From: Chrysemys picta bellii
Taxonomy: Eukaryota; Chordata; Testudines; Emydidae
Length of the DNA stretch: 64,000 bases
Direction of reading: 5' to 3'
NCBI RefSeq assembly: GCF_011386835.1
Contig: NC_088792.1
Coordinates: 41,964,882-42,028,881, forward strand
Shown here: positions 1-12,410 of the stretch, piece after piece
Layout of the letters: each line of letters begins with the position of its first letter
How positions within the stretch are numbered: the first letter of the stretch is position 1
Notes under the pieces: model-generated
Told to the model about the DNA's origin: nothing
What the model saw: the letters and a program-made list of their open reading frames with translations, nothing else
The model's database searches: none
Program-made: the position numbers and the translations under genes

Positions 1-640
1 CTAAAAATTCCATCTGCACTGAGCATGTTGCGCTCCACTCCTACAGAACTTTGTTCCAACAACACTGAGCATGCTGCACCCCCAGAGAGTTCATTGAGCA
101 TGCTTCAGACCAGGGGAAGCAGGACTTTTCCTGCAATTGCTCACATCTGGGAACCACTGTTGAATTGGACACATGAACTGATAGCAGAGAGACTATTCTG
201 TATTCTCAGTGCTCTCTATGCTGGCACCAAGACAGAACCAAGAAGCTGTCTCACTCAAATGCAGAGAGATGAGGAGCAGCATGGGTACAGGGCAGACTGG
301 GGAGGGATAGAGGCAGGCCGGGGGGATAGGATAGGAACAGGTGAGATGGGGACAGGCTGGGGGGCGGGGGGAGTTGAATAGTGAAGAAACAAAGGCAGGC
401 TGGGAGTGGAGGCTTGGATAGAGCAGAATAGGATAGATGCAGGGAAGACAGAGGCAGATGGGGAGGGTTATGCAAGGGGATAGGGCAGAAGAAGGATGTT
501 GAGGATGACAGGGGCAGAAGGATCTGTGACCACTAGAACACACTGCCTTACACATTTTGAACTAGACCCTGAGCTTCCCGAGTCTCAGTGTTTCTCTACT
601 GTTCTGCAAATATATTGGAAACCCACTGGCAAACTGTGAA
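1..640. other. no gene seen; purine-rich repeat stretch
   Basis: No gene is supported here. Positions about 270-500 are G/A-rich with loosely repeated GGGGACAGG / GGATAGG / GGCAGG words, like a degenerate minisatellite. The open frames crossing it on both strands are compositional. Confidence 0.5.
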
Positions 641-1240
641 TTTTAGACCAGTAAGCCCTACAACTGTACTTGACAAATTGGTTGAAATGATAATAACAAA
701 ACACCTGGAATATCGTGATTGATAGGCTCTAACCAGTATACATTCTGTAAAATAAAATCAAGTCTCACTAATCCCTTAGAATTCTTTGAATGTGTCAGTA
801 AACCAGTGGATAAAGGAGCAGTGGTTGACGTAACTTATTTCGAGTTCCAAAAGGCCTTTGACAAGGTTCCACACAAGAGGCTATTAAGGAAGCTAGGTAG
901 TCACAGGGTGAGAAGCAAACTCATGTGAAGAGAGATTTAAAAGACTTGGATTGTTTACCTTAGTAAGGAGACAGATAAGAGGGGACATGATAAAAATATC
1001 TAAAATAACAAATGGTATAGAGACGGGAGATTGGGAATTTGTCTTCTCCCTGTCCCATTACAGAAGATCAAGGGAACATTCAGTAAAATCAAAAGGTGGG
1101 AAATTCAAAACTGATAATACTCTTTCAAACAATGTGTAATTAAACTGTTGAACTCTTTGTCCCAACAACTCTTAGTTGTTGATGCCAACAATTTAGCAAG
1201 ATTCAAAAAGGGATTACATATTCATATGGATTAAGAGAAT
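641..1240 (+). pseudogene. decayed LINE reverse-transcriptase relic (CR1/L3-like)
   Basis: Short frames carry reverse-transcriptase landmarks of non-LTR retrotransposons. About 640-715 reads as an RPVSLT-like motif. About 838-890 reads FQKAFDKVPHKRLL, the block around the first catalytic aspartate in CR1/L2-clade enzymes. About 955-1015 resembles the RRQIRGDMI block downstream of the polymerase domain. Frames change and stops intervene, and the piece between these blocks (including the YADD box) is missing, so this is an internally deleted, dead copy. The clade cannot be set more closely by eye. Confidence 0.6.
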
Positions 1241-1371
1241 ATCCAGAGTTATAATTATAACAAAAATTTTGGACTTTTATAATTAATTATAACAAAAATA
1301 AATCTTATGTTTCAAGGGTTAAGTCAGTGTTTAACTCTTAAAGGTCAGGATGAGATCTAATGTGAATGACA

Positions 1372-1590
1372 AGTATCAGGGGGTAGCCGTGTTAATCTGT
1401 ATCTACAAAAACAACAAGGAGTCTGGTGGCACCTTAAAGACTAACAGATTTATTTGGGCATAAGCTTTCGTGGGTAAAATCCTCACTTCTTCAGATGCAA
1501 GAAGTGCATCTGAAGAAGTGAGGTTTTTACCCACAAAAGCTTATGCCCAAATAAATCTGTTAGTCTTTAAGGTGCCACCAGACTCCTTGT
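1372..1590. mobile_element. Penelope-like terminal hairpin element, 219 bp, with 14-bp TSD
   Basis: The element is a near-perfect inverted repeat. The left arm (GGGTAGCCGTGTTAATCTG ... GGTGCCACC complement ... TTATTTGGGCATAAGC) is mirrored by the right arm (GCTTATGCCCAAATAA ... GGTGCCACCAGACTCC), with the apex near 1495-1510. It is flanked by an exact 14-bp direct repeat, TAATGTGAATGACA, at 1358-1371 and 1591-1604. A TSD of that length fits target-primed retrotransposition rather than a cut-and-paste transposon. I associate the sequence with the terminal segments of vertebrate Penelope-like elements, from recall and not from a search. There is no coding capacity. Confidence 0.6.
1454..1494 (-). 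ncRNA. hammerhead-ribozyme-like core in the hairpin element
   Basis: Read on the minus strand, CTGAAGA (1494-1488, fits the hammerhead CUGANGA box) is followed by a hairpin GTGAGG...CCCAC with one bulged A. Then comes GAAA (1469-1466) and a short AGC/GC stem closed by a TTAT loop. Penelope-like elements are known to carry hammerhead motifs in their terminal repeats. The nucleotide expected as U before the cleavage site is C here, and stem I was not confirmed, so activity is doubtful. The mirrored + strand copy at 1510-1550 has lost the G of GAAA. Confidence 0.35.
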
Positions 1591-1939
1591 TAATGTGAAT
1601 GACAGTTTATCCCACATCTATATAGTGTATGATTTTTACACCTGTCTCCGAAGCATCTGGAACTGGTCACTGGACAAGATAGACAATAGGTCTGATTCAC
1701 AGTGGTAACTGCTACATTCCTATGTGTCTCATCCCTTTTTAGTGTTTGGCCCACAGTGGATAAGAGCTTGCTTCTGCTGTTTGTTGCAGCATTAGCTTAA
1801 GTGGCTGAGATCTGTGGTGTGTGTTAAGATTTCAAGCCTGCTGATGACCCATTGAGGGATCAGTATGGTTCCACATAAAGGAATTTCTGTTTTTTCAGTT
1901 TACTTTGTTTAAAATTAGGAAATTACACACAAGAAACTA

Positions 1940-2022
1940 GATCTAGGTATACTTAATCCTGCCTCAGTATGGGGGCTGGACTAGATGACCTTGATCTCCC
2001 TTTAGCTCTACAGTTCTATGAT
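1940..2022 (+). mobile_element. CR1 3'-end fragment
   Basis: The sequence shows GGGGGCTGGACTAGATGACCT, then a region related to the CR1 3' UTR, ending in GTTCTATGATT, the octamer-type CR1 tail. It is a short 5'-truncated relic on the + strand. Confidence 0.65.
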
Positions 2023-2089
2023 TAAAATAACATTAAGATTGCAAAGTCAGGCACCCTGGTGCCTATGTATTATGATACAGGGTAAAAAT

Positions 2090-2225
2090 TTCAAACCCCC
2101 CTGAGTGACTTAGGCTTCTAAATCTCATTGAAAGTCAGGGGGACTTAGACTCGTAAGTACCTATGTCCCTTTTGAAAGTGGGACTTAGGGTCCTAAATCA
2201 TTTAGATGATTTTGAAAATTGTACC
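2090..2225. repeat. degenerate palindromic repeat
   Basis: An imperfect inverted arrangement of GACTTAGG / CCTAAATC words around a short centre. It resembles the small palindromic elements at 31055-31186 and 54885-54950 that carry TTTAGGTGCCTAA words. No TSD was found. Confidence 0.4.
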
Positions 2226-2399
2226 CATAGTTTTTAATTACATATGACTTTTTTCCCCACAGAAACCCCATTTTATTCAGTGCACAGGATGAATTGTGCT
2301 CTGGATATGTAGTGAAGGAGACTGTTGTCTCTATGACCCTGCCTCATTTGTTGCAGAAGTTGGAAGGTGTGCAGTGAAGGAGGCAGGGGATTGCAGGAA

Positions 2400-2530
2400 G
2401 AGAAAGGATAGTCTTGTGCTTAAAGCAGTTGAATGCTGCCCTAGATAGTTGGATTCTATTCCTGCCTATGCCACAGAGTTCTTATGTGATTCCGGGCAAG
2501 TCAGTTAAATGGAACTAGTTATGTATTCCT
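2400..2530 (+). mobile_element. MIR-like SINE fragment
   Basis: GGATTCTATTCCTGCCTATGCC followed by TTATGTGATTCCGGGCAAGTCAGTTAA matches the conserved centre of the ancient amniote MIR core (GGGTTC..., GCCAC..., GGGCAAGTCA...). It is diverged and old. Confidence 0.6.
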
Positions 2531-2954
2531 CATTTTCTGGATGCCCTACCTGAGTCACCTATGGCCTGATATGCATAGATGTTGAGCACACACAGCTGTA
2601 ACTAAAGTCAGTGAAAGCTGTGCATCTATATAATAAGATTTCAACAATGTCACTCTGTCTGTGTGTCACTTTGAAGCCTAGAATGTCTGTTGAGTCAGTG
2701 GAATGATGGAAACAGCTACAAGCCTGGCTGTTAGTTCTTTTTGTTCAGAATATCTCCAGGTTCAGTCATCACTGGGATTCATTGTACCATCCATTTTTAT
2801 GTTCTCAGATGTTTTCAGCATTTTTACATACACAACTTTACAAATTCCACCCGTGTGATAGTCACTAGCTGAACTTGTAAAGTGCTTTAAAAAGAATGTT
2901 CAGGCTCTAGGCATCTCAAATTGGGCACCCAAAATTAGTGGACACTTTTGGCCT

Positions 2955-3060
2955 TAACCTCTCTGTGGTGAGTCTCTTTGTTCCCATCTGTGAAATGGGG
3001 ATAATAATACCACATTGCCTGACAGGGGTGTTGTAAAGATAACTTCACAGGTATTAATGA
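2955..3060 (+). mobile_element. MIR/L2-type 3' fragment
   Basis: CTCTCTGTG followed by CATCTGTGAAATGGGGATAATAATACC and ACAGGGGTGTTG is the typical 3' part of MIR. It probably belongs to a second copy, since the head at 2400-2530 is about 430 bp away. Confidence 0.65.
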
Positions 3061-4774
3061 ATTTATCAGATACCACATTGATGAGCACCACAGAAAGCCC
3101 TATGGGAGATGGGGGGCGGTGAAGTAGGTAGAATATTACAACAATTTCTGTAGGACAAGAGAGAGATACGTTTGCATCCTCTTCCCAGTCCTGACCCATT
3201 CAAGCCTCCCTCAGCACAGATCCTAGACCACATAGAAGAGTCCACAGGGCCATGGAGGTTGCTGAGAAATCATTGACCCTACTTCCACAGACAAAGGGTT
3301 GGAGGGAGATCCATGCACAGTTCCCTACATAGATTTCGGTGGCGTGAACTGGCCCATCAGTGTTTAAGTCATAGTTTACCATAATAAGCAATCCAGTGTT
3401 ACTTGCTCCATTGCTGTAATTTTTCCGCCGCTGAATAGTCTACAGTTAGAAATGTATTTTCCCTTTTTTCCTCTAATTTGTTTGTTTATTCTTTAATCAA
3501 GTGTTTCCACAACTCTACTTTCATATGCTGTGGCAGAGAAGAAAGGTGCTTCATGGAGAAGTGATTGTAGAAAAGGACGATTAACCCAACTCTTGTAACC
3601 ATGGTGCTGTTTACAGAATAATAAGAAATGGAAACAAAACATTTCATGTGATCCTTATGAGTCCAAGTTTTAAATCATGGAACAAGAATAAATGGCTGTG
3701 CATGAAATACCATGGATTGTATTGTTTTGTAAATTCAGTATGTCTTCAGACTTTGCTTTTCATCCTTGGCTTCACTTTTGATTCTTTTATTTCATTGGTT
3801 GGTTGTTTCCTCAAACAAACTATTTTCTTCCCTTTTTTTTTTTTTATTATTATATAAGTTGACAAATAGAGGCAGGAGATTGAATAGCTTGCCAAATTGC
3901 TTTCGATTACAGAACTTCTAGTGGTCATTATGGGGAAAAAAAAAACAGTTGATGAGCAATATTGGAAGTATTCTGAAAAATGGATAATTCAAAATTAGGT
4001 AATTTTTTTTTCATAGGACAGGTGGCTTAAATTGTGTCCTTTCTTATTATTTTGAAAACACTAATCTTTGTCAATATTCAGAACTGAGAGTTGAGTGTCT
4101 CTTGAACCTTATGAGAACATGCCATTAAAAGTAGTCAGCCCAAACTAAAGCTAGGGTTATAATTACTTAGGGTCTGACTCTGCCACCCTTACTCACATTA
4201 AGTAGTATCTTCCTTTTGAAACATCTGGAATCCAATTCAGCATCAGTAAGCGTAGTAGAATTGGACCCTTCATTAGGCCTGAGACTTGGCATGGGAGAAG
4301 TGGTCCATGCTAGCAGATTCAGGTGCAGGATCAAAGTCTGGGAGAGCTGCAACCTTTTATTTGCAGGATCATATCTTAGCATCATAGAATAAGTTTTTAA
4401 AAGAGCTGAACTCTAGATTCTCTATGCAGATTTAGAGTAGTGTACTTCAGTTTGCTACTACTTGATGCCCAGCTATAGCTGATGATGTGGCCCGGGTTTA
4501 TTTTGTCCTGGTGAAATGATTACCAGTTTATTCTGTATTCTAGAGTTAGGGAACATGAGGGGTGGCAGTGAGGAGTAAGTATGGAAGTACATGTGGAAAC
4601 TGCAGCTATGGCAAAGTATTTTATTTCTTACAGTTAATCAAATGGGATAAAAATGGAAGATTTAAAAATACTTTAAAATACTGTCTTGACATGTAAATTG
4701 TATTTTGAATCAGCCCATTATGCACTTTTAATTGCTCCTTCAGTTAATTGTTTCATCCTCTTTATAATGTAATC
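3061..4774. other. no gene seen
   Basis: AT-rich unique-looking sequence with a poly-T run near 3832-3846. The open frames are short and have no recognisable motif. Confidence 0.5.
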
Positions 4775-5578
4775 AAGGAACAGTTTTGGATCTGGTCCTA
4801 TTTAACATCTTTAATAATCTAGAAAAGGAACATGTTAATGAAAATCACAGATAATGCTAAACTGAATATGTTATAAATACCAGCATGGAGAGATGAGTTA
4901 TATAATGGGTCTTGCAGAGGTTAGAAATATGGGCAGGAATTTAAAGCCATAAAGTTGGAAGAGACCTGAAGTGAGAGTGGACCACAGATTAAATGTTCAT
5001 TTGCAATATGATGTGGCAGCGAAAAAAAATCAGTGCAATTTTGGGTTGCATATGCTGAAGTGTCATGTCGTGGAGCAGAAGATGTGATTGTCCCTCTTCA
5101 GGGACTTTGCTGAGTCCACATCTGGAATACCATGTTAAGTTCTGGGTACTCAAAAGCAGAAAGCTTTAGGCAAACTGTAGAAAGTTCAGAAAACGGCAAC
5201 AAAAATAATGAATGGACATGAGTAAGAGGTAAGAAAGATTGACTTCAAAGCATTAAATATGTATAGCTTGGTTCTGGGGAAAATATTTGAGAAGGAAAAG
5301 GAATTATTAACATGGTACTAGGAGTTGTAACTAGAAGTCAGGGGAAATTAAGAAATGGAAAATGTAAAATGAATACTAGGGAAAAGATCCTGACCAGGAG
5401 CTCTATTAAGTTACTGAATAATATTCCAAGGCCCATGCTGGCAGCTCCTTTTCTTGGGAAATGTAAAGCCCAACTTGTTGGAATACTAGAAAACATATTG
5501 TAGGAAACAATCTTGCTTTGACGGTGGATGGGGCTAGATAACCTAAAAGGTGGTTTCCATTTCTAACTTCTATGATTA
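4775..5578 (+). pseudogene. decayed CR1 LINE 3' half
   Basis: Broken frames keep the order of CR1 landmarks. GTVLDLVLFNIFNN-like residues near 4783-4825 correspond to the GSVLGPLLFNIFINDL block. AGATAATGCTAAACT follows at the place of the ADDTKL box. IHIWNTM near 5120 corresponds to PHLEYC. The copy ends at about 5527-5578 with GGGGCTAGATAACCT and TTCTATGATT, the CR1 3' tail. Multiple stops and indels mark it as much older than the copy at 49331-50587. Confidence 0.55.
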
Positions 5579-8500
5579 TATACTGTAACTATTAAAAGGA
5601 GTTGGAAATGTGTTTCCTGATGTGACTAACAAGTCTTTGTTATATCCTTAAGTTGCAATTTTATGTCTTAGCCTTCCCATATTTACACATCTCAACATTA
5701 CATATAAACTAACTTCCTTTTCAATTATTGGTGTATAGAGGGCTTGAGATGGAATAATGGTTTTTCTGACAATTTGAAAACGGAATATTCTTGATTTGTT
5801 TTAAAACAGTGTATTGATCCAAGGTGCTATGTTAACTTATTAAAAATACATTTTTATGCAGCTGAAATGATTTAATGTATTAAATATATACCACATTTAC
5901 AGTCTTGAGTCACAAAATGCTTATATATGCTACATGTTTAGACTAAAAGTTCTATTTGTTAAATGTGTTTTGCATAAAAAGTGCTTCAAATACTAATTGT
6001 TCTGATAAACTTAACTCAACTTGCACTCTGTTCCATATAAAACACCCAGGCAGCTTCTGAGCAGATATTTCTCAATAAGCAGGCAGAAGGATCTCATGGA
6101 ATTTGAATTAATTAATAAGATCAGGTTGTGTTCAGTGGTAAAATTTAGTATCCTTTTACTGGGGTATGAGTTTACTTAAGACTATGACTATTGATCTATT
6201 TGAAATTAATTGAATATTCCAAGGGCCTGATCCTGCAACTCTTACTCAAATGAGTTTGTCCTTTGATTACAAGTTGAAGGGCTGACCTCCAGTACAGTAT
6301 TATTCATCCAGGGGAGGAGTGGGGTTGTATGTGTGTGAGTTGAACATATTGTCATACAAGATGCAAATTAATATCCTTTTATAAATGGAAAATGACTTAA
6401 TACAACACCATTCAGATTTCTGGCTTGCACAAAGCAGCAATGTACTAGTCCTGAATAGTAATACATGAACAAGAAAAAACGTAAAGGTGGTTTACAATTG
6501 CAGTTGAATCTTGTTAAACTGCACATCAATAAACTGCAGCCTCATGCTGAAAATAACTCTTCGGGTCTGTGTTACTGAAGGCCAGACCAGTGAGATTTTG
6601 GTGTGGACTAATGCAGGCGAGGACAAGCTCCCTGTGAAAATTATATTGATTTTTTTTTTCCTCTCTCTTTTTTTAAGTCTTTCACTGAATTTTTGACTCA
6701 GCTCTAATTAATATATTAGAAATTCTGTTAGCAAGTAAGAACTGTGAGTGAAATCCTGGCCCCACTGAAGTCAAAGATTGAAAGCCCCATTGACTTCAGT
6801 CAGGCCAGTATTTCAGTCTGTGTTTTACTTAAATATTAGCATAGCATCATATTTATAACATAATGAAATAGTGAACTAACTTACTCCATGCTATATACAA
6901 TTGGCATTAAAAACAAGCGTGAATTTCTTAGGGTGCATTCTGTTTCCAACCTGAATTTGGCACATTTGTCCATCTTTGTAATCTTCACTGCAGTATTCAC
7001 AAATGTTTTAACTTACTGAGAACCTCTTTATTATGATAGTTTAGGAATATATCCCAGCATTAAAGTCTTTGACATTTTCATATTGTATCTAATAAACTGT
7101 TCATGTGAATGTCAGATCTTGCATCATGCTATTTTGGTGTCTTATTGAAGGTGCTAATATCCGGTGTAATCCTGTATTGTTTATTTGTGAGAAGGCCTTT
7201 ATTCACGCGAGTAATCCCATTGATTTCAGGACTTGGCCCTTAATGCCTAAAGGCCTCATCCTGAGATCAGAGCAAAACCCACAGAAAAGGGCATGGGACT
7301 GAGAGATGGCATCAGCCCTAACTGCCCAAGATGGTGAATGTTGGCCATTGTGAAGAGCAGTTGACAGTTCATTTCTTCATCTCTTGCTCTATACAGCGTC
7401 TTAGAACATGGCTCTGTTGGCTACACTGAGTCTAAAACACAATCCCTATCCTCTCCATGGAGAGCTATGGAGACCAGTTTGGGAGATCTCCATGCACAAA
7501 GGGGAAGCAGAATCGCCTTGCATGGCTTCTGTGTTCCACTGTACCCTGCCTAAGGTTTCATGAATATGAATTTCTCTCAGGAGCCAGCTCTAAAAGAGCA
7601 ATAATGTGTCAACACTTCTGTATCATGCTACTGTGCATAGTACAGTTCAATATTAATAGCCTTAGAGAACTTGTGCAACATGCGTCTGCTAATTCCCATT
7701 AAATAACATTAATCACACGACCAGTTACCCAGTTCTCTGTGTGTTAATTAATAAGCTGCAATGCTCATTTCACAGGAGAACATGTGGAAGGCTTTTCTGT
7801 GACCAAAGGGAACACACTGATAAATGGGGATTTTTAACTAGGAATACTTGGACTAAGTGTGCTGGACTGAACAAGAGGGTTTTGTAAAAGTGAGAATTTC
7901 AGATTGACTGCAGTTAATCCTAGAGAATTAGTAAAGGTATGTTTCTGAAAGACAATGCTGCAAGCCTTTTATAAATTCAAACTTGTTTTATAATTTATAT
8001 TTTAAAATGTGCTTACAGATATATTATTTATTAGGAAACAGTTTACAGGTCAAGTCCACACTACATATCCACTTTTTTGTATGAATACAATACTGTGACC
8101 TCTTAAAATGTGTTCAACTATTTTTATTATAATTAAAATTAAATGTAAGGAAGTAAATAATTGACATTTCTGCAAAGTGGTTGTTAGTGTGGTTTCTTTC
8201 ATAACTTTATTGGGGTATTGTTAGTGTGTGCTAAGCCACAATGCCCTGAAAGCAGCAAGTTAAAATTTTGCAAGGAGATCTCTCTCAAAACGTACTTGCA
8301 AAATCAGGGGAGCCTTAGTAGTGAACTGCATGCAGGTGCTGGGGTATAAGGGCCTGACATTGCAAGGTGCTGATACCTCCTGAGAGATCTTGAGACCCTT
8401 AAGCTCCAATTGATTTCAAAGGGAGTGGAAGATGTCTAGCACCTCTGAGGGTGATCAGCACTTTGTATTATCAGATTCCAAAAGCCTGATCCTGTGAACT

Positions 8501-9602
8501 CTGGTACTATACGGATAGTACCACCCAGGATCAAGCTTTTAAGGAGCCAGTGGGACTAATTACCTCTTACAAGGTGCTGAGAGCCCTCAATTACAGATGG
8601 CATGGGGTATAATCCTAAGAGGTGCTTAGCACATGTAACTCCAAATGACATCCACAAAAGGCAGTGGTAATTTTGGATGCTTAGCACCTGTCAGGATTAG
8701 ACCCCAGACTGGTAGCTTTTGGGAAACACTCAAAATGTACCATAGTCCATTTTTCATGTTGTGGAAACCAAAATATTATGTGGTCTGGCTTATACACAGT
8801 CATCTTGCTTCTTAATTCATATTTTTCTTTCCAGTTGCTTGCTTTGTACAAATGTAAGCACAGTCCAACTTGTCAAAGCATTTCATGTAGAAAATGTATT
8901 TAAAGATCCATCAAAATGTAAGTGTAATGCAGTTGCTCATTTCTTAAAATTTACCTACTCATTCTCAAATGGTGTATCATATATAATGTATACAGATGGA
9001 CTTGTGAAATGAACCATATAAAATATTGACCTTTTAGTAAAATAATTCATAGTGTTTATATGCAAAGATTTGTGGAGATAAAGCTGCAAGTGTTTCTTTT
9101 AGATTTTAGCTAAAGTGCTAATATTGTAGCTATTAAGCAATTAAGCTATTAAGCCCTGTATTATAAAGTGTTGCCTATAGTAATTTGGATGTCTATTTCT
9201 GATTTTGCAGCATATAGATGACCTAAGAGGTCAGTTCATGCAACTGACCATTTCAGAGGGTTACAGGTGGTTGGTGTACAAATACAAATACTATGTTTCC
9301 ATAACCAGGATTACTGCACAAGTTCACCTTGAAATCTTAACTAAAATATATTACAGCACAGACTTTGGCACCACCCACTCTTTACATTTCACTCCCCAAA
9401 CTATATTTTGTTTAAAGTAGATGTTGGTCCTAAATGATTGAGATATAAAGAGAAAAACCCAGCTACTCAATATTGGTTTATTTTCTCTTGAGGAGCAGGT
9501 AGAACTGACAGAATTATACAATATCTTCATCGCCTGTATGTAGGCAAATTATTATGACAATGATCTTGAAATAGGGCCCAGTCTTGTGAGGTGTTAAGCA
9601 CT
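5579..9602. other. no gene seen; small palindromic repeats
   Basis: Four kilobases without a recognisable gene. Short imperfect palindromes occur at about 6748-6818 (ATCCTGGCCCCACTGAAGTC mirrored by GACTTCAGTCAGGCCAG), 8365-8475 and 8540-8705 (AGGTGCTGA / TTAGCACCT words). They look like relics of old miniature elements. The rest is AT-rich and featureless to the eye. Confidence 0.5.
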
Positions 9603-9961
9603 TGTTAGAGAAAAACACAGTTCTCACTCTTTTGGTTGGGTGCAGCAAAGTCAGATACTTTATCTCTAGCAGTTGCATGGAGGGAGAGTGCACTAGGACA
9701 CAGGGTTCCCCCCTCCTAGGCAGGTCTCTCAAGAGAAACAATTAAGGCAAGCATTTATACCATTTTTTACATACAAGAATGAGCAACAGCTGCATTTTGT
9801 TTATACATAGGTCAACCTGATATCTTATTTTTCTCACTTATTTAGACTCTAGTCTACATTCCACATTATCTACACAAGGTCGCAACAACTTCTCACACAG
9901 TTCTTTCCCACTCACCTCACACAATCCTCACTTCTACAAGCCTTGTGTTATTAGGGTTACA
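9603..9961 (-). mobile_element. LTR-like element (endogenous-retrovirus type)
   Basis: Read on the minus strand the block begins TGTAACCC and ends CTCTAACA, a TG...CA frame of 359 bp. It has a TATA-like GGTATAAATGC (about 9753-9763), a short downstream region, and a G+C and spacing pattern like a retroviral U3-R-U5. No matching TSD was found, and no internal viral sequence is adjacent, so it would be a solo or truncated LTR. Assignment is by structure only. Confidence 0.45.
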
Positions 9962-11443
9962 GTTAGCCTGACTCTTGCTAACAGACTGTTTGCATTTGAA
10001 ATCCCCTTCAAATCCCTGTCAGGCCTTGCTCTGTTCCACACACTGTCTGTAAGGGGCTGAGCATCCTCAGTGTCCAGTGACTTCAAATGCGAGTTGAGAG
10101 TATTCAGCACCTTGAAGAAATGGATCCTCTGCCTCCCAAACACCAACGTGTCCAGCACACTACATTGTCATGCAAATCCTCTTTTATTTAAAATTGACAG
10201 CTGCAAATGTAATTAGTGGAAGTTTTAAACGTACTGAGATTAGATACATACACTAGCTGATTCCTTAGCTGAACTGATACCACTGACCTTGCAGCTTTGA
10301 GGATGGAACATGTAAGTGAAGATTTCACACTGACTTCACTGGAATCAGATGATAATTTGTTTTGATTTCCAGGTCTAGAAGTTGTAAACTAAGAGTCTTG
10401 GTTTGATACAATATTTTGATACCCAGATAAGCAAGTATATAATGGGATTAATTCAGCAAGATAATCAGGTGGCCTTTCTTTCTACTGAAAGATAGAGGAC
10501 AGAATTATTTTACTTTTGAGCTGAGGGGAGGGCAGGAACAATCCAATTCCTATAAAAGTTAATTGAAGATCATCCACTGATTTTAATAGTAGTTAGCTGG
10601 GACAGACATTCAAGCATCCTGTTGTGTGTGTTCATTACACAGTGGGCCCAAAAAGGTAGAATCTTGATTATAATGCCACTCACACAATGTGAATCCTAAT
10701 CACTGGTGTCATAGAAACTCTACATGTCTGTATTTTTTTTTTTATTTTTAACAATGACACATCCCATTAAAAATAGGAAGGGTAGATCAAACCTCACAGC
10801 TGCTTTGATGTTCCCAACTTGGAATGCTGCTGTCAGGGAACATCTTTGATGTTCACGTCGGCTCTTGGTGACCTACGCTCATGCCATGCTAAGGGAATGG
10901 TATTTTACCTTCCTTTAAGGGGCTATTCCAGATTCAATAGAACAAAGTGCAGATGACAAGCAAGAACAGATTCAGACAGGCATACTATTTAACACTCCAA
11001 ACACCTTGTCTTCTATATTCTAAAGAGAATACGTGGTGTATAATCAAATGTATGTGCCTCTTCATTTATTGCATGTGATGGCATTATCTAGTAGAATAGC
11101 CCTTCAAATGGTGGAGGAAACAGACTGAGCATTTAAGGATGCAAACTACAAATTATATCATAAGGTATTCCTCAGAAGCCCATTAAGATTTGCATCAAAC
11201 TTATTCACAAGAGAGCCATGAGTGGGGCTCAGAACACACACTGTTCATCTGCAATGAGAGACATGCAGACAGCTGAAAGCAAATACAGTAACCTCACTTT
11301 GCCTCTATTTGGAATTTAGCCACTTTTCATGTGCTAAAAAGCCCAAATATTTCTTTGCAGTTGGTTTAACATGAGATTTTTTTTTTTCTGGCAGCATTTG
11401 CCCTTATTGTGTAGGACACAGAAGATAAATCACCTTACAATTA
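9962..11443. other. no gene seen
   Basis: Unique-looking sequence. A CTCAACTC-like / AAGGTGCTGA palindromic relic lies near 10058-10112. No coding motif was recognised. Confidence 0.45.
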
Positions 11444-11704
11444 GGCTATGTCTATACTACAGCCTGGGTCGGCAGAACATATGTCACAAAGGAGTGTGAC
11501 TATTCTACCCTCCTCAGCAACGTAAGTACTAGTGTGCACAGTGCTATGTCAGCGGGAGAGCTGCTGCTGACATAGCTTCTTCCGCTCTTGGAGGTGGGTT
11601 TTTTATGCCGACAGGAGAGAGGTCTCCTGTTGGTATAGAGCATCTTCACCAGATGTGCTTCAGCAGTGCAGCTGTATCAGTACGCTGTACATATAGACAT
11701 GGCC
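11444..11704. mobile_element. Harbinger-type miniature element, diverged
   Basis: It starts GGCTATGTCTATACTACAG after TTA and ends TATAGACATGGCC, the reverse complement of a variant of the same terminus. Internal AGGAGAGAGGTCTCCTG is shared with the better preserved element at 32084-32378. The left TTA (11441-11443) is the expected 3-bp target; the right-hand copy is mutated. Non-coding. Confidence 0.65.
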
Positions 11705-12410
11705 AGATTCAGGGTAGGGATAGAAAGATTGCCAGAGCAAGCTGGAACCATCATACTCCAGATCCTAGAACTTCCTGTTATTTGAGCTTTTCCAGGCTTT
11801 TGAAAGACTTTCCATTCTCTCCTGTCAATGCTTGCTTAATCAACATTAATCCATAACATTGCACAAACAGACAATACTTATTAAGTATGATCTAATTCAA
11901 AATGTTCTGACCTGACTCTCAGAACATACATGGGTTCCAATGTAATCAAAACATTTTATAAAACTGAATTACTGTAACACATTTGTGCATGTCAGTTTTA
12001 CTCAGAAAAAAAATACCCCTTTCTTACCAGTGTAGACAAATATACATGTCTGTGGCCTTCCTTCGAGCAGATCAACACTTCGGAATTGTTTCTCAACAGC
12101 TGTTCTTCCCAAATAGAATGTACTTGGGGACATGACTGAACAACAACAACAAAAAAAATCAAGCGGGTCATGCAAATGTATATGTGAGCTGATATATTTC
12201 TACCATAATTACCATAATACTGCAAATCTTCAGTGACTTCAGGCTGGTGGCAGAGAGATTTGTTACTGCCTTTTTCCTGCTGGATGTGATGTGGGAGGAT
12301 CATGGCTTATGGGATAGTTTCCAGTTGCCAATTACAGTACTTATTCTGGTTTTATATTTAGTAAGTGAAATCCTGGCCTTGTTGAATTTAAGGGGGCTAT
12401 GAGTTTACAC

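Noticed and set aside
193..555. 120-residue Cys/Pro-rich minus-strand frame
   Set aside because: Complement of a G-rich degenerate repeat; no signal peptide or domain pattern that holds up.
11998..12303. 101-residue minus-strand frame
   Set aside because: No motif, no splice context and ordinary AT-rich composition; expected by chance.
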